A DNA stretch of 64,000 nucleotides from Pseudomonas sp. ANT_H12B (GCF_008369325.1 NZ_VOBI01000016.1:95901-159900), one strand, 5' to 3'; shown: positions 34,433 through 43,380, counted from the stretch's first letter. The notes: a model not told the origin generated them from the letters alone. Translations and numbers: made by a program.

Positions 34433-35224
34433 ATGACGTCCAACGGACAACTTTCCCTCGAGCGGTCCATTCCAGCGCTGACGGCATTGCCGCGTCCGTT
34501 GTTTGCCCGAGTGGAAAGTCTTAACGCCGGTTCATGGACGCCGGCTCATCGTCACGACTGGGTGCAGTTTTCCTACGCCATCAGTGGCGTGCTCGGTGTG
34601 CACACCGCCGAGGGCAGTTTCTTTGCGCCGCCGCAGTGGGGGATCTGGATTCCTGCCGATCTGGAACATCAAGTGGTGACCTCGATGCGCGCCGAGATGC
34701 GCAGCCTGTATGTGCGTCGTGAGGATTGCGCGTGGGCGGACGGGCGTTGTCGGGTGCTGGAAGTGACGCCGTTGGCCCGGGAGCTGATCAAGCGTTTTTG
34801 CTTGCTGCCCGTGGAGTATCCACAGGGCGATAGCCAGGAAACTCGGCTGGTGAATGTATTGCTGGATCAGTTGGCGAGTTTGCCGCAGGTGGAGTTTTCC
34901 CTGCCGTTGCCCCGGCATGAACGTTTGCTCGGCTTGTGCAACGAGCTGATTGAAAACCCCGAGCAGAACGTGACCTTGCAGGAATGGGCGCAGCGCTTGG
35001 GCACTTCGGAGAAGACCTTGATGCGGCTGTTTCAGCGCGAAACCGGGTTGAGTTTTCGAGGGTGGCGCCAGCGGATGCGGTTGCTGTCGTCATTGAGCCT
35101 GCTGGAGGAGGGCGACAGCGTGACCAATGCCGCGCTGTCTTGCGGGTATGACTCGACTTCGGCGTTTATTGCGGCGTTCAAGGGGTTGTTCGGGTTTACC
35201 CCCGGTGAACTCTTCAGACACTGA
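34433..35224 (+). CDS. AraC-family transcriptional regulator
   Basis: 263 residues. An N-terminal cupin-like sensing domain (HRHDWVQFSYAISGVLGVHT, then FFAPPQWGIWIPADLEHQV) is followed by the AraC double helix-turn-helix (about 165-260: TLQEWAQRLGTSEKTLMRLFQRETGLSFRGWRQRMRL, then AALSCGYDSTSAFIAAFKGLFGFTPGELFR). The likely target is the neighbouring thiolase/FabG/MaoC genes, by location only. The last codons run into a REP palindrome. Confidence 0.9.
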   Translation: MTSNGQLSLERSIPALTALPRPLFARVESLNAGSWTPAHRHDWVQFSYAISGVLGVHTAEGSFFAPPQWGIWIPADLEHQVVTSMRAEMRSLYVRREDCAWADGRCRVLEVTPLARELIKRFCLLPVEYPQGDSQETRLVNVLLDQLASLPQVEFSLPLPRHERLLGLCNELIENPEQNVTLQEWAQRLGTSEKTLMRLFQRETGLSFRGWRQRMRLLSSLSLLEEGDSVTNAALSCGYDSTSAFIAAFKGLFGFTPGELFRH

Positions 35225-35253
35225 TCGTTCCCACGCGGAGCGTGGGAGCGATC
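35223..35253. terminator. REP palindrome overlapping the araC-type gene stop
   Basis: GATCGTTCCCACG / CGTGGGAGCGATC hairpin whose first base is within the TGA of the AraC gene. It separates that gene from the convergent chemoreceptor gene, so it can end both transcripts. Confidence 0.75.
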
Positions 35254-35259
35254 AACATC

Positions 35260-37206
35260 TCAAGTTCTGAAGCGTCGAACCAAGCCATCCAGCTCATTCG
35301 ACAACCCTGCCAAGCTCTGCGAATCCAGCCGCGCCGAGTTCGCCAGTTCCGCCACCAATTGCGCATCACCATGAATCTGGCTGATATGCCGGTTGATGTC
35401 TTCAGCCACCTGATGCTGTTCTTCTGCTGCGGTAGCGATCTGAGTGTTCATGTCGCGGATCACATCCACAGACTCACGAATCAGCCCAAAACTGCTGCGT
35501 GCTTCACCGATGCGGGTGACCGATTGCTGGGAGACTTCCAGGCTGGCGTGCATCTGCTGAGTCACTTGGCTGGTGCGCTTGGCGAGGTTGCCCAGCAGCC
35601 CGTCGATTTCCGCGGTGGAATCGGCCGTGCGTTTGGCCAGCGCTCGTACTTCGTCAGCCACTACCGCAAAACCACGTCCTTGCTCACCGGCCCGCGCCGC
35701 TTCAATGGCCGCGTTCAGCGCCAGCAGGTTGGTCTGTTCGGCGATCGAGCGAATGGTCCCGAGGATCGACTGAATGTCGTTGCTGTCGCGTTCCAGCTGT
35801 TGCATCGACTGCGCCGACTGTTCGATTTCCTGGCTCAAGCGATCGACGCTGGTCACGGCCGCATCAATCTGCTGCTGACCTTCGCGCGCCTGACGCTGGC
35901 CACTGTCGGCCGATTCCGCTGCCTGGCTGCATGAGCGGGCCACTTCGTTGGCGGTGGCGACCATTTCGTGGAATGCCGTGGACACCATGTCCACCGCTTC
36001 ACGCTGGCGCCCGGCCGCTTCGGCCATGTCGCTGGACACCTGGGTCGAACTCTTGGAGGTGGCAAGGATCTTGGTCGCGGCGCCGCCGATGCTCTGAATC
36101 AGATTGCGAATCGCCGCCAGAAACTGGTTGAACCAGTTAGCCAGTTGCGCAGTTTCGTCGCTGCCGCGGATTTGCAGGTTCTTGGTCAGGTCACCTTCGC
36201 CCTGGGCGATGCCTTCCAGGCCACTGGCCACGCTGCGGATCGGCCGCACGATGAGGCTGGCGAAACTGGCGCCGACGATGGCGAAGAACACGGCCAGCAC
36301 AGCGGCAATGATCGCGATCAACCAGGTCAGTCGGGTGGCCGAACTCATTACGTCGGTCTGCTTGATCAGGCCGATGAAGGTCCAGCCCAACTGCTCCGAC
36401 GGCCAGACGTTGGCCATGTAGCGTTCGCCGTTCAGCTCGACTTCCACCAGCCCTTTACCGGCCTTGGCCAGTTGCGCGTAGCCGTCGCCGAGGCTGCTCA
36501 GGGCTTTAAAGTTGTGTTCAGGTTGCTTGGGATCCACCAGCACGGTGCCGGTGTTTTCCAGCAGCATCAGGTAACCGGTTTCACCGAGCTTGATCTGTTT
36601 GACGATTTCGGTGAGTTGTTTGAGCGTCACGTCGATGCTGACGACGCCGCCGTTGGTGCCCAATTTGTTGTCGATGGTGCGCACGGTGCTGACGTAAGTC
36701 GCGTCATCCTGAGCCCAATAATAAGCCTCGGTGCGAAATGGCTTGCCGGGCTTGGCCTGGGCAGCCTTGTACCACGGGCGTTGGCGCGGGTCGTAATTGT
36801 TCAGTTTTGCATCGTCCGGCCAGGATACATAACCGCCCGCTGCGGTGCCGAGGATGGCGTAGGCGTAAGACGGATGGCTGTTGCCCAGGTCCTGGAGGAG
36901 GGCGAAGACCTTTTTGTCCATCTCGCCCTGAGGAATGCTTTCGGCGTTGGCGCCTATGTAGGTTTTGAGGCTGTCGTCGGAGTTTTTGATCAGCGGTTGG
37001 GTCGCCAGGTAATCGACGTTCTGGCTGATGCCGTCAAAGAACAGCTGCATGGCATTGCTGACCTGACGAATTTCGCGACCACTGCCGTCGGCGAAACCTT
37101 CCCTGGCATCGCTGCGTAAATTCAGCACAACGAGGGTGGCGACCAGCACCACGGGCAAGCAGGCGATGATTGCAAACGCCCAGGTCAACTTTTGTTTGAT
37201 GTTCAT
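35260..37206 (-). CDS. Methyl-accepting chemotaxis protein with dCache sensor
   Basis: 648 residues. TM1 is at about 10-30, TM2 near 285-305. Between them lies a dCache_1 domain of the PctA/McpU kind; LNNYDPRQRPWYKAAQ and TEAYYWAQDDATYVST correspond to the ligand pocket, suggesting amino acids or amines as attractants. HAMP and the signalling tip (AEQTNLLALNAAIEAARAGE) follow. There is no CheR-binding pentapeptide at the end (RRFRT). The start MNIKQKLTWAF is favoured by TGGAGCG upstream. A sigma-28-like promoter lies 52 bp before it. Confidence 0.92.
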   Translation of the reverse strand: MNIKQKLTWAFAIIACLPVVLVATLVVLNLRSDAREGFADGSGREIRQVSNAMQLFFDGISQNVDYLATQPLIKNSDDSLKTYIGANAESIPQGEMDKKVFALLQDLGNSHPSYAYAILGTAAGGYVSWPDDAKLNNYDPRQRPWYKAAQAKPGKPFRTEAYYWAQDDATYVSTVRTIDNKLGTNGGVVSIDVTLKQLTEIVKQIKLGETGYLMLLENTGTVLVDPKQPEHNFKALSSLGDGYAQLAKAGKGLVEVELNGERYMANVWPSEQLGWTFIGLIKQTDVMSSATRLTWLIAIIAAVLAVFFAIVGASFASLIVRPIRSVASGLEGIAQGEGDLTKNLQIRGSDETAQLANWFNQFLAAIRNLIQSIGGAATKILATSKSSTQVSSDMAEAAGRQREAVDMVSTAFHEMVATANEVARSCSQAAESADSGQRQAREGQQQIDAAVTSVDRLSQEIEQSAQSMQQLERDSNDIQSILGTIRSIAEQTNLLALNAAIEAARAGEQGRGFAVVADEVRALAKRTADSTAEIDGLLGNLAKRTSQVTQQMHASLEVSQQSVTRIGEARSSFGLIRESVDVIRDMNTQIATAAEEQHQVAEDINRHISQIHGDAQLVAELANSARLDSQSLAGLSNELDGLVRRFRT

Positions 37207-37257
37207 CCGCGCTCCAGATTTCTCTTGTAGGCCCACGCAGTGCAGATGACTCGCGGA

Positions 37258-37283
37258 TTATTGGCAGTCGTAAACGTGTTTGA
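37258..37283 (-). promoter_or_regulatory. Probable FliA (sigma-28) promoter of the chemoreceptor gene
   Basis: On the minus strand TCAA, 14 nt, then GCCAATAA. This is close to the Pseudomonas flagellar/chemotaxis consensus (TCAA...GCCGATAA, one mismatch). It ends 52 bp before the start codon of the chemoreceptor gene. Confidence 0.6.
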
Positions 37284-37552
37284 TCGACCCGGGTCCGTGA
37301 GTGCGCCATCGTTTTTGTTCTTGGAACGATTGTCGGACAAATCACTTTGTCTCTGATGACTTCGGCTGGCGGAGACGGAAATTGAAGTCTATTAAGAAAA
37401 ATCCTACGAAGGGTATGAATAGAGGTGTCAGCTTCTGTCGCCAAAACCCTCATTGCCCTTACGCAACAAGTGACGCAGGCTTGGCTATGATTTTGGGTGA
37501 CCGCTCAGGGTGGTCGGGTTTGCCGGATTTTCTGGCACTTTGTGTGCTTCTA

Positions 37553-37570
37553 AACGTTCTCAGGAACGTT
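37553..37570. promoter_or_regulatory. Inverted repeat upstream of RIO kinase
   Basis: AACGTTC TCAG GAACGTT, perfect 7-bp arms with a 4-nt spacer, 94 bp before the RIO kinase start. Possible operator; no regulator can be named. Confidence 0.45.
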
Positions 37571-37663
37571 CATAGGTCGGCAACCCCTCCCCCGAATGAG
37601 TGGATTGCCGTATAACGAATGACTTTCGCGTGTTTGGTAATAAAGGACCCCCAATAAAAGCTG

Positions 37664-38557
37664 ATGAAGACTCCAAAACGCATTGAACCCCTGATCGAGG
37701 ACGGTCTGGTCGACGAGGTGCTGCGCCCACTCATGAGTGGTAAAGAAGCAGCTGTTTATGTGGTGCGCTGCGGTAACGAGTTACGTTGCGCGAAGGTCTA
37801 CAAGGAGGCGAATAAACGTAGTTTTCGTCAGGCGGCCGAGTATCAGGAAGGTCGCAAGGTGCGCAACAGCCGTCAGGCTCGAGCAATGGCCAAGGGCTCC
37901 AAGTTCGGCAAGAAAGAAACCGAAGACGCCTGGCAGAATGCCGAAGTGGCGGCTTTGTTCCGGCTGGCCGGCGCTGGCGTGCGGGTTCCAAAGCCTTACG
38001 ACTTCCTTGAAGGCGTGCTGCTGATGGAGCTGGTAGCCGACGAGTACGGTGATGCCGCGCCGCGTCTGAACGACGTGGTGCTGGAACCGGATCAGGCGCG
38101 CGAATACCACGCGTTTCTGATTTCGCAGATCGTGCTGATGTTGTGTACCGGTCTGGTGCACGGTGACCTGTCCGAGTTCAACGTGCTGCTGACCCCGACC
38201 GGCCCGGTGATCATCGACTTGCCGCAAGCGGTGGATGCGGCGGGCAACAACCACGCGTTCAACATGTTGGAGCGGGATGTGGGCAACATGGCTTCTTACT
38301 TCGGACGATTTGCTCCGGAATTGAGAAAGACCAAGTACGCCAAGGAAATGTGGGCCTTGTATGAGGCCGGCACCTTGCACCCGGCCAGCATCTTGACCGG
38401 TGAGTTTGACGAGCCGGAAGAGCTGGCGGACGTGGGCGGTGTTATCCGCGAAATCGAGGCCGCACGCCTTGATGAAGAGCGCAAGCAAGCGGTGCGCGCG
38501 GCTGACGATGCGCCACCTGGCAAAACCGAAGAACCGCCTCCGCCGTGGATGCAGTGA
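37664..38557 (+). CDS. RIO1-family serine protein kinase
   Basis: 297 residues, atypical protein kinase of the RIO family, found in archaea, eukaryotes and some proteobacteria. Motifs: SGKEAAVYVV (ATP-binding flexible loop), the Lys of RCAKVYKE (about 44), GLVHGDLSEFNVLL (catalytic loop with Asp and Asn, about 165-178) and VIIDLPQAVD in the metal-binding position. The C-terminal tail is charged and ends in Pro-rich PPPPWMQ. Bacterial targets are unknown. A strong terminator follows 13 bp after the stop. Confidence 0.92.
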   Translation: MKTPKRIEPLIEDGLVDEVLRPLMSGKEAAVYVVRCGNELRCAKVYKEANKRSFRQAAEYQEGRKVRNSRQARAMAKGSKFGKKETEDAWQNAEVAALFRLAGAGVRVPKPYDFLEGVLLMELVADEYGDAAPRLNDVVLEPDQAREYHAFLISQIVLMLCTGLVHGDLSEFNVLLTPTGPVIIDLPQAVDAAGNNHAFNMLERDVGNMASYFGRFAPELRKTKYAKEMWALYEAGTLHPASILTGEFDEPEELADVGGVIREIEAARLDEERKQAVRAADDAPPGKTEEPPPPWMQ

Positions 38558-38570
38558 TCGGTTAACGAAA

Positions 38571-38594
38571 AACCCGGCTTCGGCCGGGTTTTTT
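38571..38594 (+). terminator. Intrinsic terminator after the RIO kinase
   Basis: AACCCGGC TTCG GCCGGGTT followed by TTTT: an 8-bp stem with a stable TTCG loop and a T-run. Confidence 0.95.
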
Positions 38595-38636
38595 GTGGGT
38601 GCCTGCCAGCGAAATATCCAAGCGCTGGAGATTCAA

Positions 38637-38772
38637 TGTGGGAGCGGTGTCGGACACAAAATTGTGTGTGCCGGAGATCATTGTGGGAGCGGGCTTGCCC
38701 GCGATGAGGCAATCACATCCAACATCAATGTTGCCTGACAGTCAGCTTTCGCGAGCAGGCTCGCTCCCACAT
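38637..38772. repeat. REP fragment plus hybrid REPIN
   Basis: A partial REP (TGTGGGAGCGGTGTC..., 38637-38680) is followed by a full REPIN (38682-38772). The REPIN's left REP is of the GGGCTTGCCCGCG type and its right REP of the CGCGAGCAGGCTCGC type, so the two arms are different variants. It lies between the RIO kinase terminator and an MFS gene. Confidence 0.88.
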
Positions 38773-38813
38773 ACTGGCCGCATTCGAAAGCACTCCACAC
38801 TCAAGGACTGAAT

Positions 38814-40028
38814 GTGAACTCCACCCGCAACGCCCAACTGATCGTCGCCGCCCGTCTGATCTCGGACTTCGGCGCCTTCCTCAACATGGTCGCCCTGGCC
38901 ACGTACGTCTACCTCCTCAGCGACAGCGCCATGAGCGTCGGCATCTTCCTCGCCAGCCGCGTGGCCGGAGGCATTTTTGCCAGCCTGATAGCCACGGCGT
39001 TTTATCGTTGCTGGACCGGGCGCATGCCATTGATTGCCTTCGACCTCCTGCGCGCCGGGCTGTTAGGCCTGTTGCTGGTACTGCCAGTCTCCCAGCAAGC
39101 GATGCTGTTACCGGTGATTGCCTTCGGCCTGGGGTTCGGCAATTCGATGTTCGCCATCGGTCTCAACAGTCAGTTACCGCACCTGATCAACGGTGAGCAA
39201 CTGCTCAAGACCAACGCCTGGATCACGTCGGCGTCGTCGGCAGCCATGGTGGGTGGAAGCCTGGTGGCAGGGCTTTTGGTGGCCGCGTTTGGCTTTGAAA
39301 CGGTGTTTGCGTTGAACGTGATTACTTATCTGCTGGCCGCGCTATTTATCGTGCCGTTGCGGTTTACCGGGCCAGCAGCCAGTGCCGAGCCAGCCGATGG
39401 GCGGGGTCAATGGTCGGCCCTGGGCCAAGGCTTGCGCAGTACTCCGGTGGTGGCAGCAATGCTCGCGGTTGCCATGGCCGACACCCTTGGCAGTGCCGCG
39501 CATAACGTCGGTTTTCCGATTATTTCCAGACTGCTGACGCCCGAGTCCGCCAGCACCACGCTGAGGCTGATGCTGGCGGTCTGGGCCGGTGGGAAACTCA
39601 TCGGCGCACGGATCGCCAGCCGGATGAAAGGCTCGGAAAACGTGCACCTTGAGCGGCGGTTTTTCTTCGGCGTATTGCTGATGTCCTGCGGCTTTATCCT
39701 GATGTTCCAGCAGCAGACCCTTTACGGTTTGCTGCTGTTCTCGCTGCCGGCAGGATTGGGTGATGGCTTCTCGGAAGTCGGCCTGATGTCGCGGCTGCAA
39801 CGTGAGCCGGACAGCTTGCGCCTGCCAATATTCAGCTTCCTGACCCTGCTGCAAATGACCGGGTTCGGCGTTGGTATGTTGATCGCCGCACCGTTCTATT
39901 CGTGGTGGACGCCGGGTGCCGTGGTGCTGCTGTTCCACGGCATTCCCCTCAGCACCTTGTTGGTGTTGAAGGGGTTGGCAATCAGGGATGCGCGGGTTCG
40001 GCGCAGCAGCCCGACTCAAGGTTTTTGA
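38814..40028 (+). CDS. MFS transporter (MdfA/EntS-like exporter fold)
   Basis: 404-residue inner-membrane carrier with about 12 membrane segments (LISDFGAFLNMVALATYVYLL at TM1; VIAFGLGFGNSMFAIGLNSQLPHLI; C-terminal VGMLIAAPFYSWW). The start is GTG with AAGGAC upstream; no ATG is suitably placed. The substrate is unknown. Its last 47 bp overlap the 3' end of cueR on the opposite strand. Being adjacent to copper genes, it may export a metal chelator or copper-related compound, but nothing in the sequence proves this. Confidence 0.85.
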   Translation: MNSTRNAQLIVAARLISDFGAFLNMVALATYVYLLSDSAMSVGIFLASRVAGGIFASLIATAFYRCWTGRMPLIAFDLLRAGLLGLLLVLPVSQQAMLLPVIAFGLGFGNSMFAIGLNSQLPHLINGEQLLKTNAWITSASSAAMVGGSLVAGLLVAAFGFETVFALNVITYLLAALFIVPLRFTGPAASAEPADGRGQWSALGQGLRSTPVVAAMLAVAMADTLGSAAHNVGFPIISRLLTPESASTTLRLMLAVWAGGKLIGARIASRMKGSENVHLERRFFFGVLLMSCGFILMFQQQTLYGLLLFSLPAGLGDGFSEVGLMSRLQREPDSLRLPIFSFLTLLQMTGFGVGMLIAAPFYSWWTPGAVVLLFHGIPLSTLLVLKGLAIRDARVRRSSPTQGF

Positions 40029-40395
40029 GGATCGGGCAGTCCGGGCGGTGATCGCCGTGACAGTGTTCAACCAGGTCCTGCAGGGTGTCGCGTAGTTGGC
40101 CGAGTTCGCGGATTTTCTGGTTCAGCTCGTCGATGTGTTGGCGGGCCAAGGCCTTCACATCAGCACTGGCGCGCTGGCGGTCCTGCCAGAGCGTCAGCAG
40201 TTTGCCGACCTCTTCCAGTGAAAACCCCAAGTCCCGGGAACGCTTGATGAACGCCAGGGTGTGCAGGTCGTCGTCGCCGTACACCCGGTAACCGCTGTCG
40301 GTGCGATGGGCAGCCTTGAGCAAGCCGATGGATTCGTAATAACGGATCATCTTCGCGCTCAGGCCGCTCTGGCGGGCCGCTTGGCCGATGTTCAT
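39982..40395 (-). CDS. cueR: Copper-responsive MerR-family regulator CueR
   Basis: 137 residues. MerR helix-turn-helix (MNIGQAARQSGLSAKMIRYYESIGL), a long dimer helix, and the Cu(I) site C112-HGDHRPD-C120, at the same positions as in E. coli CueR. An extra C-terminal CC pair (130-131) follows. CueR twists promoters with overlong spacers so that copA and copZ are induced by Cu(I). Its start overlaps the copA stop (ATGA), so it is co-translated with the pump it controls. The C-terminal 47 bp overlap the MFS gene. Confidence 0.95.
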   Translation of the reverse strand: MNIGQAARQSGLSAKMIRYYESIGLLKAAHRTDSGYRVYGDDDLHTLAFIKRSRDLGFSLEEVGKLLTLWQDRQRASADVKALARQHIDELNQKIRELGQLRDTLQDLVEHCHGDHRPDCPILKNLESGCCAEPAHP

Positions 40396-42785
40396 TGAGT
40401 GTCCTCCAGATCCTTGGGTTTCCAGGTTTTCAACAGTAGCGCATTGCTTACCACGCTGACGCTCGACAGCGCCATGGCTGCACCGGCCAGCACCGGATTG
40501 AGAAAACCGAACGCCGCCAACGGAATACCGATCAGGTTATAGACGAAGGCCCAGAACAGGTTCTGCCGAATCTTTGCGTAAGTCTTGCGGCTGATTTCCA
40601 GCGCTGCCGGAACCAGCCGTGGATCGCCGCGCATCAGGGTAATCCCGGCCGCATGCATGGCGACGTCGGTGCCACCGCCCATGGCGATACCGATGTCGGC
40701 GGCGGCCAGGGCCGGGGCGTCGTTGATACCGTCGCCGACCATCGCCACGACACCGGTTTTCTTCAGCGTGGCCACAGTGGCCGCTTTGTCCGCCGGCAGC
40801 ACTTCGGCGTGGACATCGCGGATGCCCAAGGCCTCGGCAACCACTTTGGCACTGCCGCGGTTGTCGCCGGTCAGCAGGTGGCTGCTGATGTTGCGTGCGT
40901 TGAGTTGTTGCACGGCTTGCAGTGCACCGGGTTTTAGGGTGTCGCCGAAGGCGAACAGGCCCAGCACCCGAGGTTCGGGACTTTGTTCGATCAGCCAGGA
41001 CAGGGTCCGGCCTTCGGTTTCCCATGCGGTGGCCGAATCAGCCAATTCACCTGCGTTCAAACCGCTCTCTTCCAATAGACGACGATTGCCCAGCGCCAAC
41101 CGCCGACCATTGAGGGTGCCCGCAATGCCGCGCCCGGTCAGCGACTGGCTGTCAGTGACATCGACCACGGTCAAATTGCGTTCGGCGCAAGCGTCCAAAA
41201 CCGCCTTGGCCAACGGATGTTCACTGCCGCGTTGCAGGACGCCAGCCATTTGCAGCAGGGTGGCTTCATCTCCATCGACAGCACTCAAATGAGCGATACG
41301 CGGCGTCCCCGAGGTCAGCGTGCCGGTCTTGTCGAAGACCACCGCGCTGACTTCATGAGCACGTTCCAGCGCTTCGGCGTCCTTGATCAGAATCCCGTAA
41401 CGCGCCGCTACACCGGTCCCGGCCATGATCGCTGTCGGCGTGGCCAGCCCGAGAGCGCAAGGGCAGGCGATCACCAGCACCGCGACGGCATTGATCAATG
41501 CAATTTCCATGGGGGCGCCGTAGAGCCACCAACCGACCAAGGTGGCCAATGCCAGCAACAGAACCACGGGCACGAACACCTGGCTGACTTTATCCACCAG
41601 TTTCTGGATCGGCGCCTTCGCCGCTTGAGCGTCTTCCACCAGGCGGATGATCTGCGCCAGTACGGTTTCCGCACCGAGCGCCTGAGTGCGAACCAGCAAT
41701 CGGCCTTCACCATTGATCGCGCCGCCGGTGACTTTGTCGCCGGGTTGTTTGGGCACTGGCAGGCTTTCGCCGCTGATCAGCGCTTCATCGGCGTGACTCT
41801 GGCCTTCGACCACTTCACCGTCCACCGGGAAGCGTTCGCCGGGTTTGACCATGACCAGATCATTGAGGCGCAAGGCGCTGATGGCGACATCTTGCTCACG
41901 ACCCTCGATCACCTGAATCGCCCGTTCCGGGCGCAAGGCTTCGAGGGCACGGATAGCGCTGGCGGTCTGGCGTTTGGCGCGGCTTTCCAGATATTTACCC
42001 AGCAGCACCAGTGCAATCACCACCGCCGACGCTTCGAAATACAGGTGCGGCATGCGCCCGGCGGCGGTGGCCCATTCATAAATACTCAAGCCATAACCGG
42101 CGCTGGTGCCCAACGCAACCAGCAAATCCATGTTGCCGGCACCGGCGCGCACGGCTTTCCAGGCCGCGACGTAAAAACGCGCGCCGAAGATGAATTGCAC
42201 CGGCGTGGCCAACGCGAATTGCGCCCAGGCCGGGAGCATCCAGTGCACGCCGAACGGTTGCAGCAGCATCGGCAACACCAGCGGCAAAGCGAGGACGATC
42301 GCCAGGATCAAGGCCCAACGCTCGCGGTGCAGGCGCTGTTGCTGATGGTCGGTTTGCGGGTGTTCGACTTCCCAGACACTGGCGCTGTAACCCGCTTTTG
42401 TCACGGCACCGATCAAGGTTTGCGGATCGATCTGGCCGAGCAGTTCAAGGTGGGCACGTTCATTGGCCAGGTTGACGCTGACGCTTTTGACCCCCGGCAC
42501 CTTGGCCAGCGCACGTTCGACCCGGCCGACGCAGGAGGCGCAGGTCATGCCGTCGATGCTCAATTCCAGGCTCTGCTGCGGCACGCTGTAACCGGCCTGG
42601 TGCACGGCGTCCATCAACGCCGTGAGGCTGTCGCTGGGCGCTTGAACCCGGGCCTGTTCAGTGGCGAGGTTGACGCTGACGGCGGAGGCGCCGATGACTT
42701 TACTCAAGGCTCGCTCGACACGGCCAGCGCAACTGGCGCAGGTCATGCCGGCAATCGGCAGATCGAAAGTGGTGGATTCGGACAT
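40392..42785 (-). CDS. copA: Cu(I)-exporting P1B-type ATPase CopA
   Basis: 797 residues. Two N-terminal metal-binding domains each carry GMTCASC (Cys16/Cys19 and Cys82/Cys85). The membrane CPC motif (IACPCALGLATPT, about 440), phosphorylation motif DKTGT (about 485), HP dipeptide in SEHPLAKA and GDGINDAPAL (about 683) mark a P1B-1 Cu(I) pump that moves copper from cytoplasm to periplasm. A CueR-type promoter lies 30-60 bp before the ATG. It overlaps cueR by four bases. An N-terminal histidine-rich stretch is absent. Confidence 0.96.
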   Translation of the reverse strand: MSESTTFDLPIAGMTCASCAGRVERALSKVIGASAVSVNLATEQARVQAPSDSLTALMDAVHQAGYSVPQQSLELSIDGMTCASCVGRVERALAKVPGVKSVSVNLANERAHLELLGQIDPQTLIGAVTKAGYSASVWEVEHPQTDHQQQRLHRERWALILAIVLALPLVLPMLLQPFGVHWMLPAWAQFALATPVQFIFGARFYVAAWKAVRAGAGNMDLLVALGTSAGYGLSIYEWATAAGRMPHLYFEASAVVIALVLLGKYLESRAKRQTASAIRALEALRPERAIQVIEGREQDVAISALRLNDLVMVKPGERFPVDGEVVEGQSHADEALISGESLPVPKQPGDKVTGGAINGEGRLLVRTQALGAETVLAQIIRLVEDAQAAKAPIQKLVDKVSQVFVPVVLLLALATLVGWWLYGAPMEIALINAVAVLVIACPCALGLATPTAIMAGTGVAARYGILIKDAEALERAHEVSAVVFDKTGTLTSGTPRIAHLSAVDGDEATLLQMAGVLQRGSEHPLAKAVLDACAERNLTVVDVTDSQSLTGRGIAGTLNGRRLALGNRRLLEESGLNAGELADSATAWETEGRTLSWLIEQSPEPRVLGLFAFGDTLKPGALQAVQQLNARNISSHLLTGDNRGSAKVVAEALGIRDVHAEVLPADKAATVATLKKTGVVAMVGDGINDAPALAAADIGIAMGGGTDVAMHAAGITLMRGDPRLVPAALEISRKTYAKIRQNLFWAFVYNLIGIPLAAFGFLNPVLAGAAMALSSVSVVSNALLLKTWKPKDLEDTQ

Positions 42786-42814
42786 CGGTCGCGCTCCCTG
42801 TAGAAGATGCCTAC

Positions 42815-42845
42815 AGGATCAACCTTGCCATGCGGGCAAGGTCAA
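42815..42845 (-). promoter_or_regulatory. CueR-dependent promoter of copA
   Basis: On the minus strand -35 TTGACC (42845-42840), a 19-bp spacer, and -10 GATCCT (42820-42815). The spacer region contains a perfect palindrome ACCTTGCC-N5-GGCAAGGT (42822-42842), as expected for a CueR box. Confidence 0.88.
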
Positions 42846-42875
42846 GCGCCATGATTCAGATCAAAAGACCGCAGC

Positions 42876-42910
42876 ATGATCGTTCCCACGCTCTGCGTGG
42901 GAACGATCAT
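42876..42910. terminator. REP palindrome at the stop of the small periplasmic protein gene
   Basis: Perfect 35-bp palindrome, ATGATCGTTCCCACG / CGTGGGAACGATCAT around CTCTG. It abuts the stop codon of the 42910-43293 gene (one base shared) and likely ends its transcript before the copA promoter. Confidence 0.8.
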
Positions 42911-43293
42911 CAATAGTCCAGGGCCGCAGGCTTGAGATACATCCCTTCCTGCGTCATCGCAATCCGGAACTTCAACACGTCACCGGCCTTGAGCGTGATG
43001 TTCTGCGAACCCGGTGCGAGCATGCCCGGATTGCAACCCGGTGCCTGGCCCGGCAGCAGTTTGAGGCGCAAGGACACATTGCCCGGCGGCAGGTTGAACG
43101 AGGTGCTCTGTTCCTGGAACAACCGCGCCGACAGCTGATCGTGTATGTACACGCCGATCTCGCAGGAGGTCGCAACTTCCAGGCGCTCGCGGGAAATGAT
43201 CAATACGCCATAGTCCTCCCCGGCGGCTTGAACCGAAGGTGTCGCGGCAAACAGGCTGAGGAAGCCAAACAGGCTGAGAGCTGACCAGCGCAT
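42910..43293 (-). CDS. Small periplasmic protein between copA and copZ
   Basis: 127 residues, unrecognised. A clear signal peptide (ALSLFGFLSLFAATPSVQA, cleavage near residue 23) is followed by a beta-rich domain (YGVLIISRERLEVATSCEIGVYIHDQ, FNLPPGNVSLRLKLLPG, LKAGDVLKFRIAM). Two cysteines (TSCEIG, PGCNPG) could pair. It lies between the two CueR-controlled promoters, facing away from copZ, but its own upstream region shows no CueR box on its strand. TCAGGAG precedes the ATG. A link to copper is possible from position only. Confidence 0.8.
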   Translation of the reverse strand: MRWSALSLFGFLSLFAATPSVQAAGEDYGVLIISRERLEVATSCEIGVYIHDQLSARLFQEQSTSFNLPPGNVSLRLKLLPGQAPGCNPGMLAPGSQNITLKAGDVLKFRIAMTQEGMYLKPAALDY

Positions 43294-43380
43294 GGCTGAA
43301 TCTCCTGAGGTCGAGTCATTGATGGGCGCAGCTTGGCCGAGCGCGGCGCCGATTGCCAGCCCGGCAGATTACTTCAGAAC

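Larger units (their letters stand above)
37207..37663. other. Divergent intergenic region, chemoreceptor / RIO kinase
   Basis: 457 bp without a convincing gene. It contains the sigma-28-like promoter (37258-37283) and an inverted repeat (37553-37570), both listed separately. The central part (37330-37500) shows nothing else. Confidence 0.6.
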
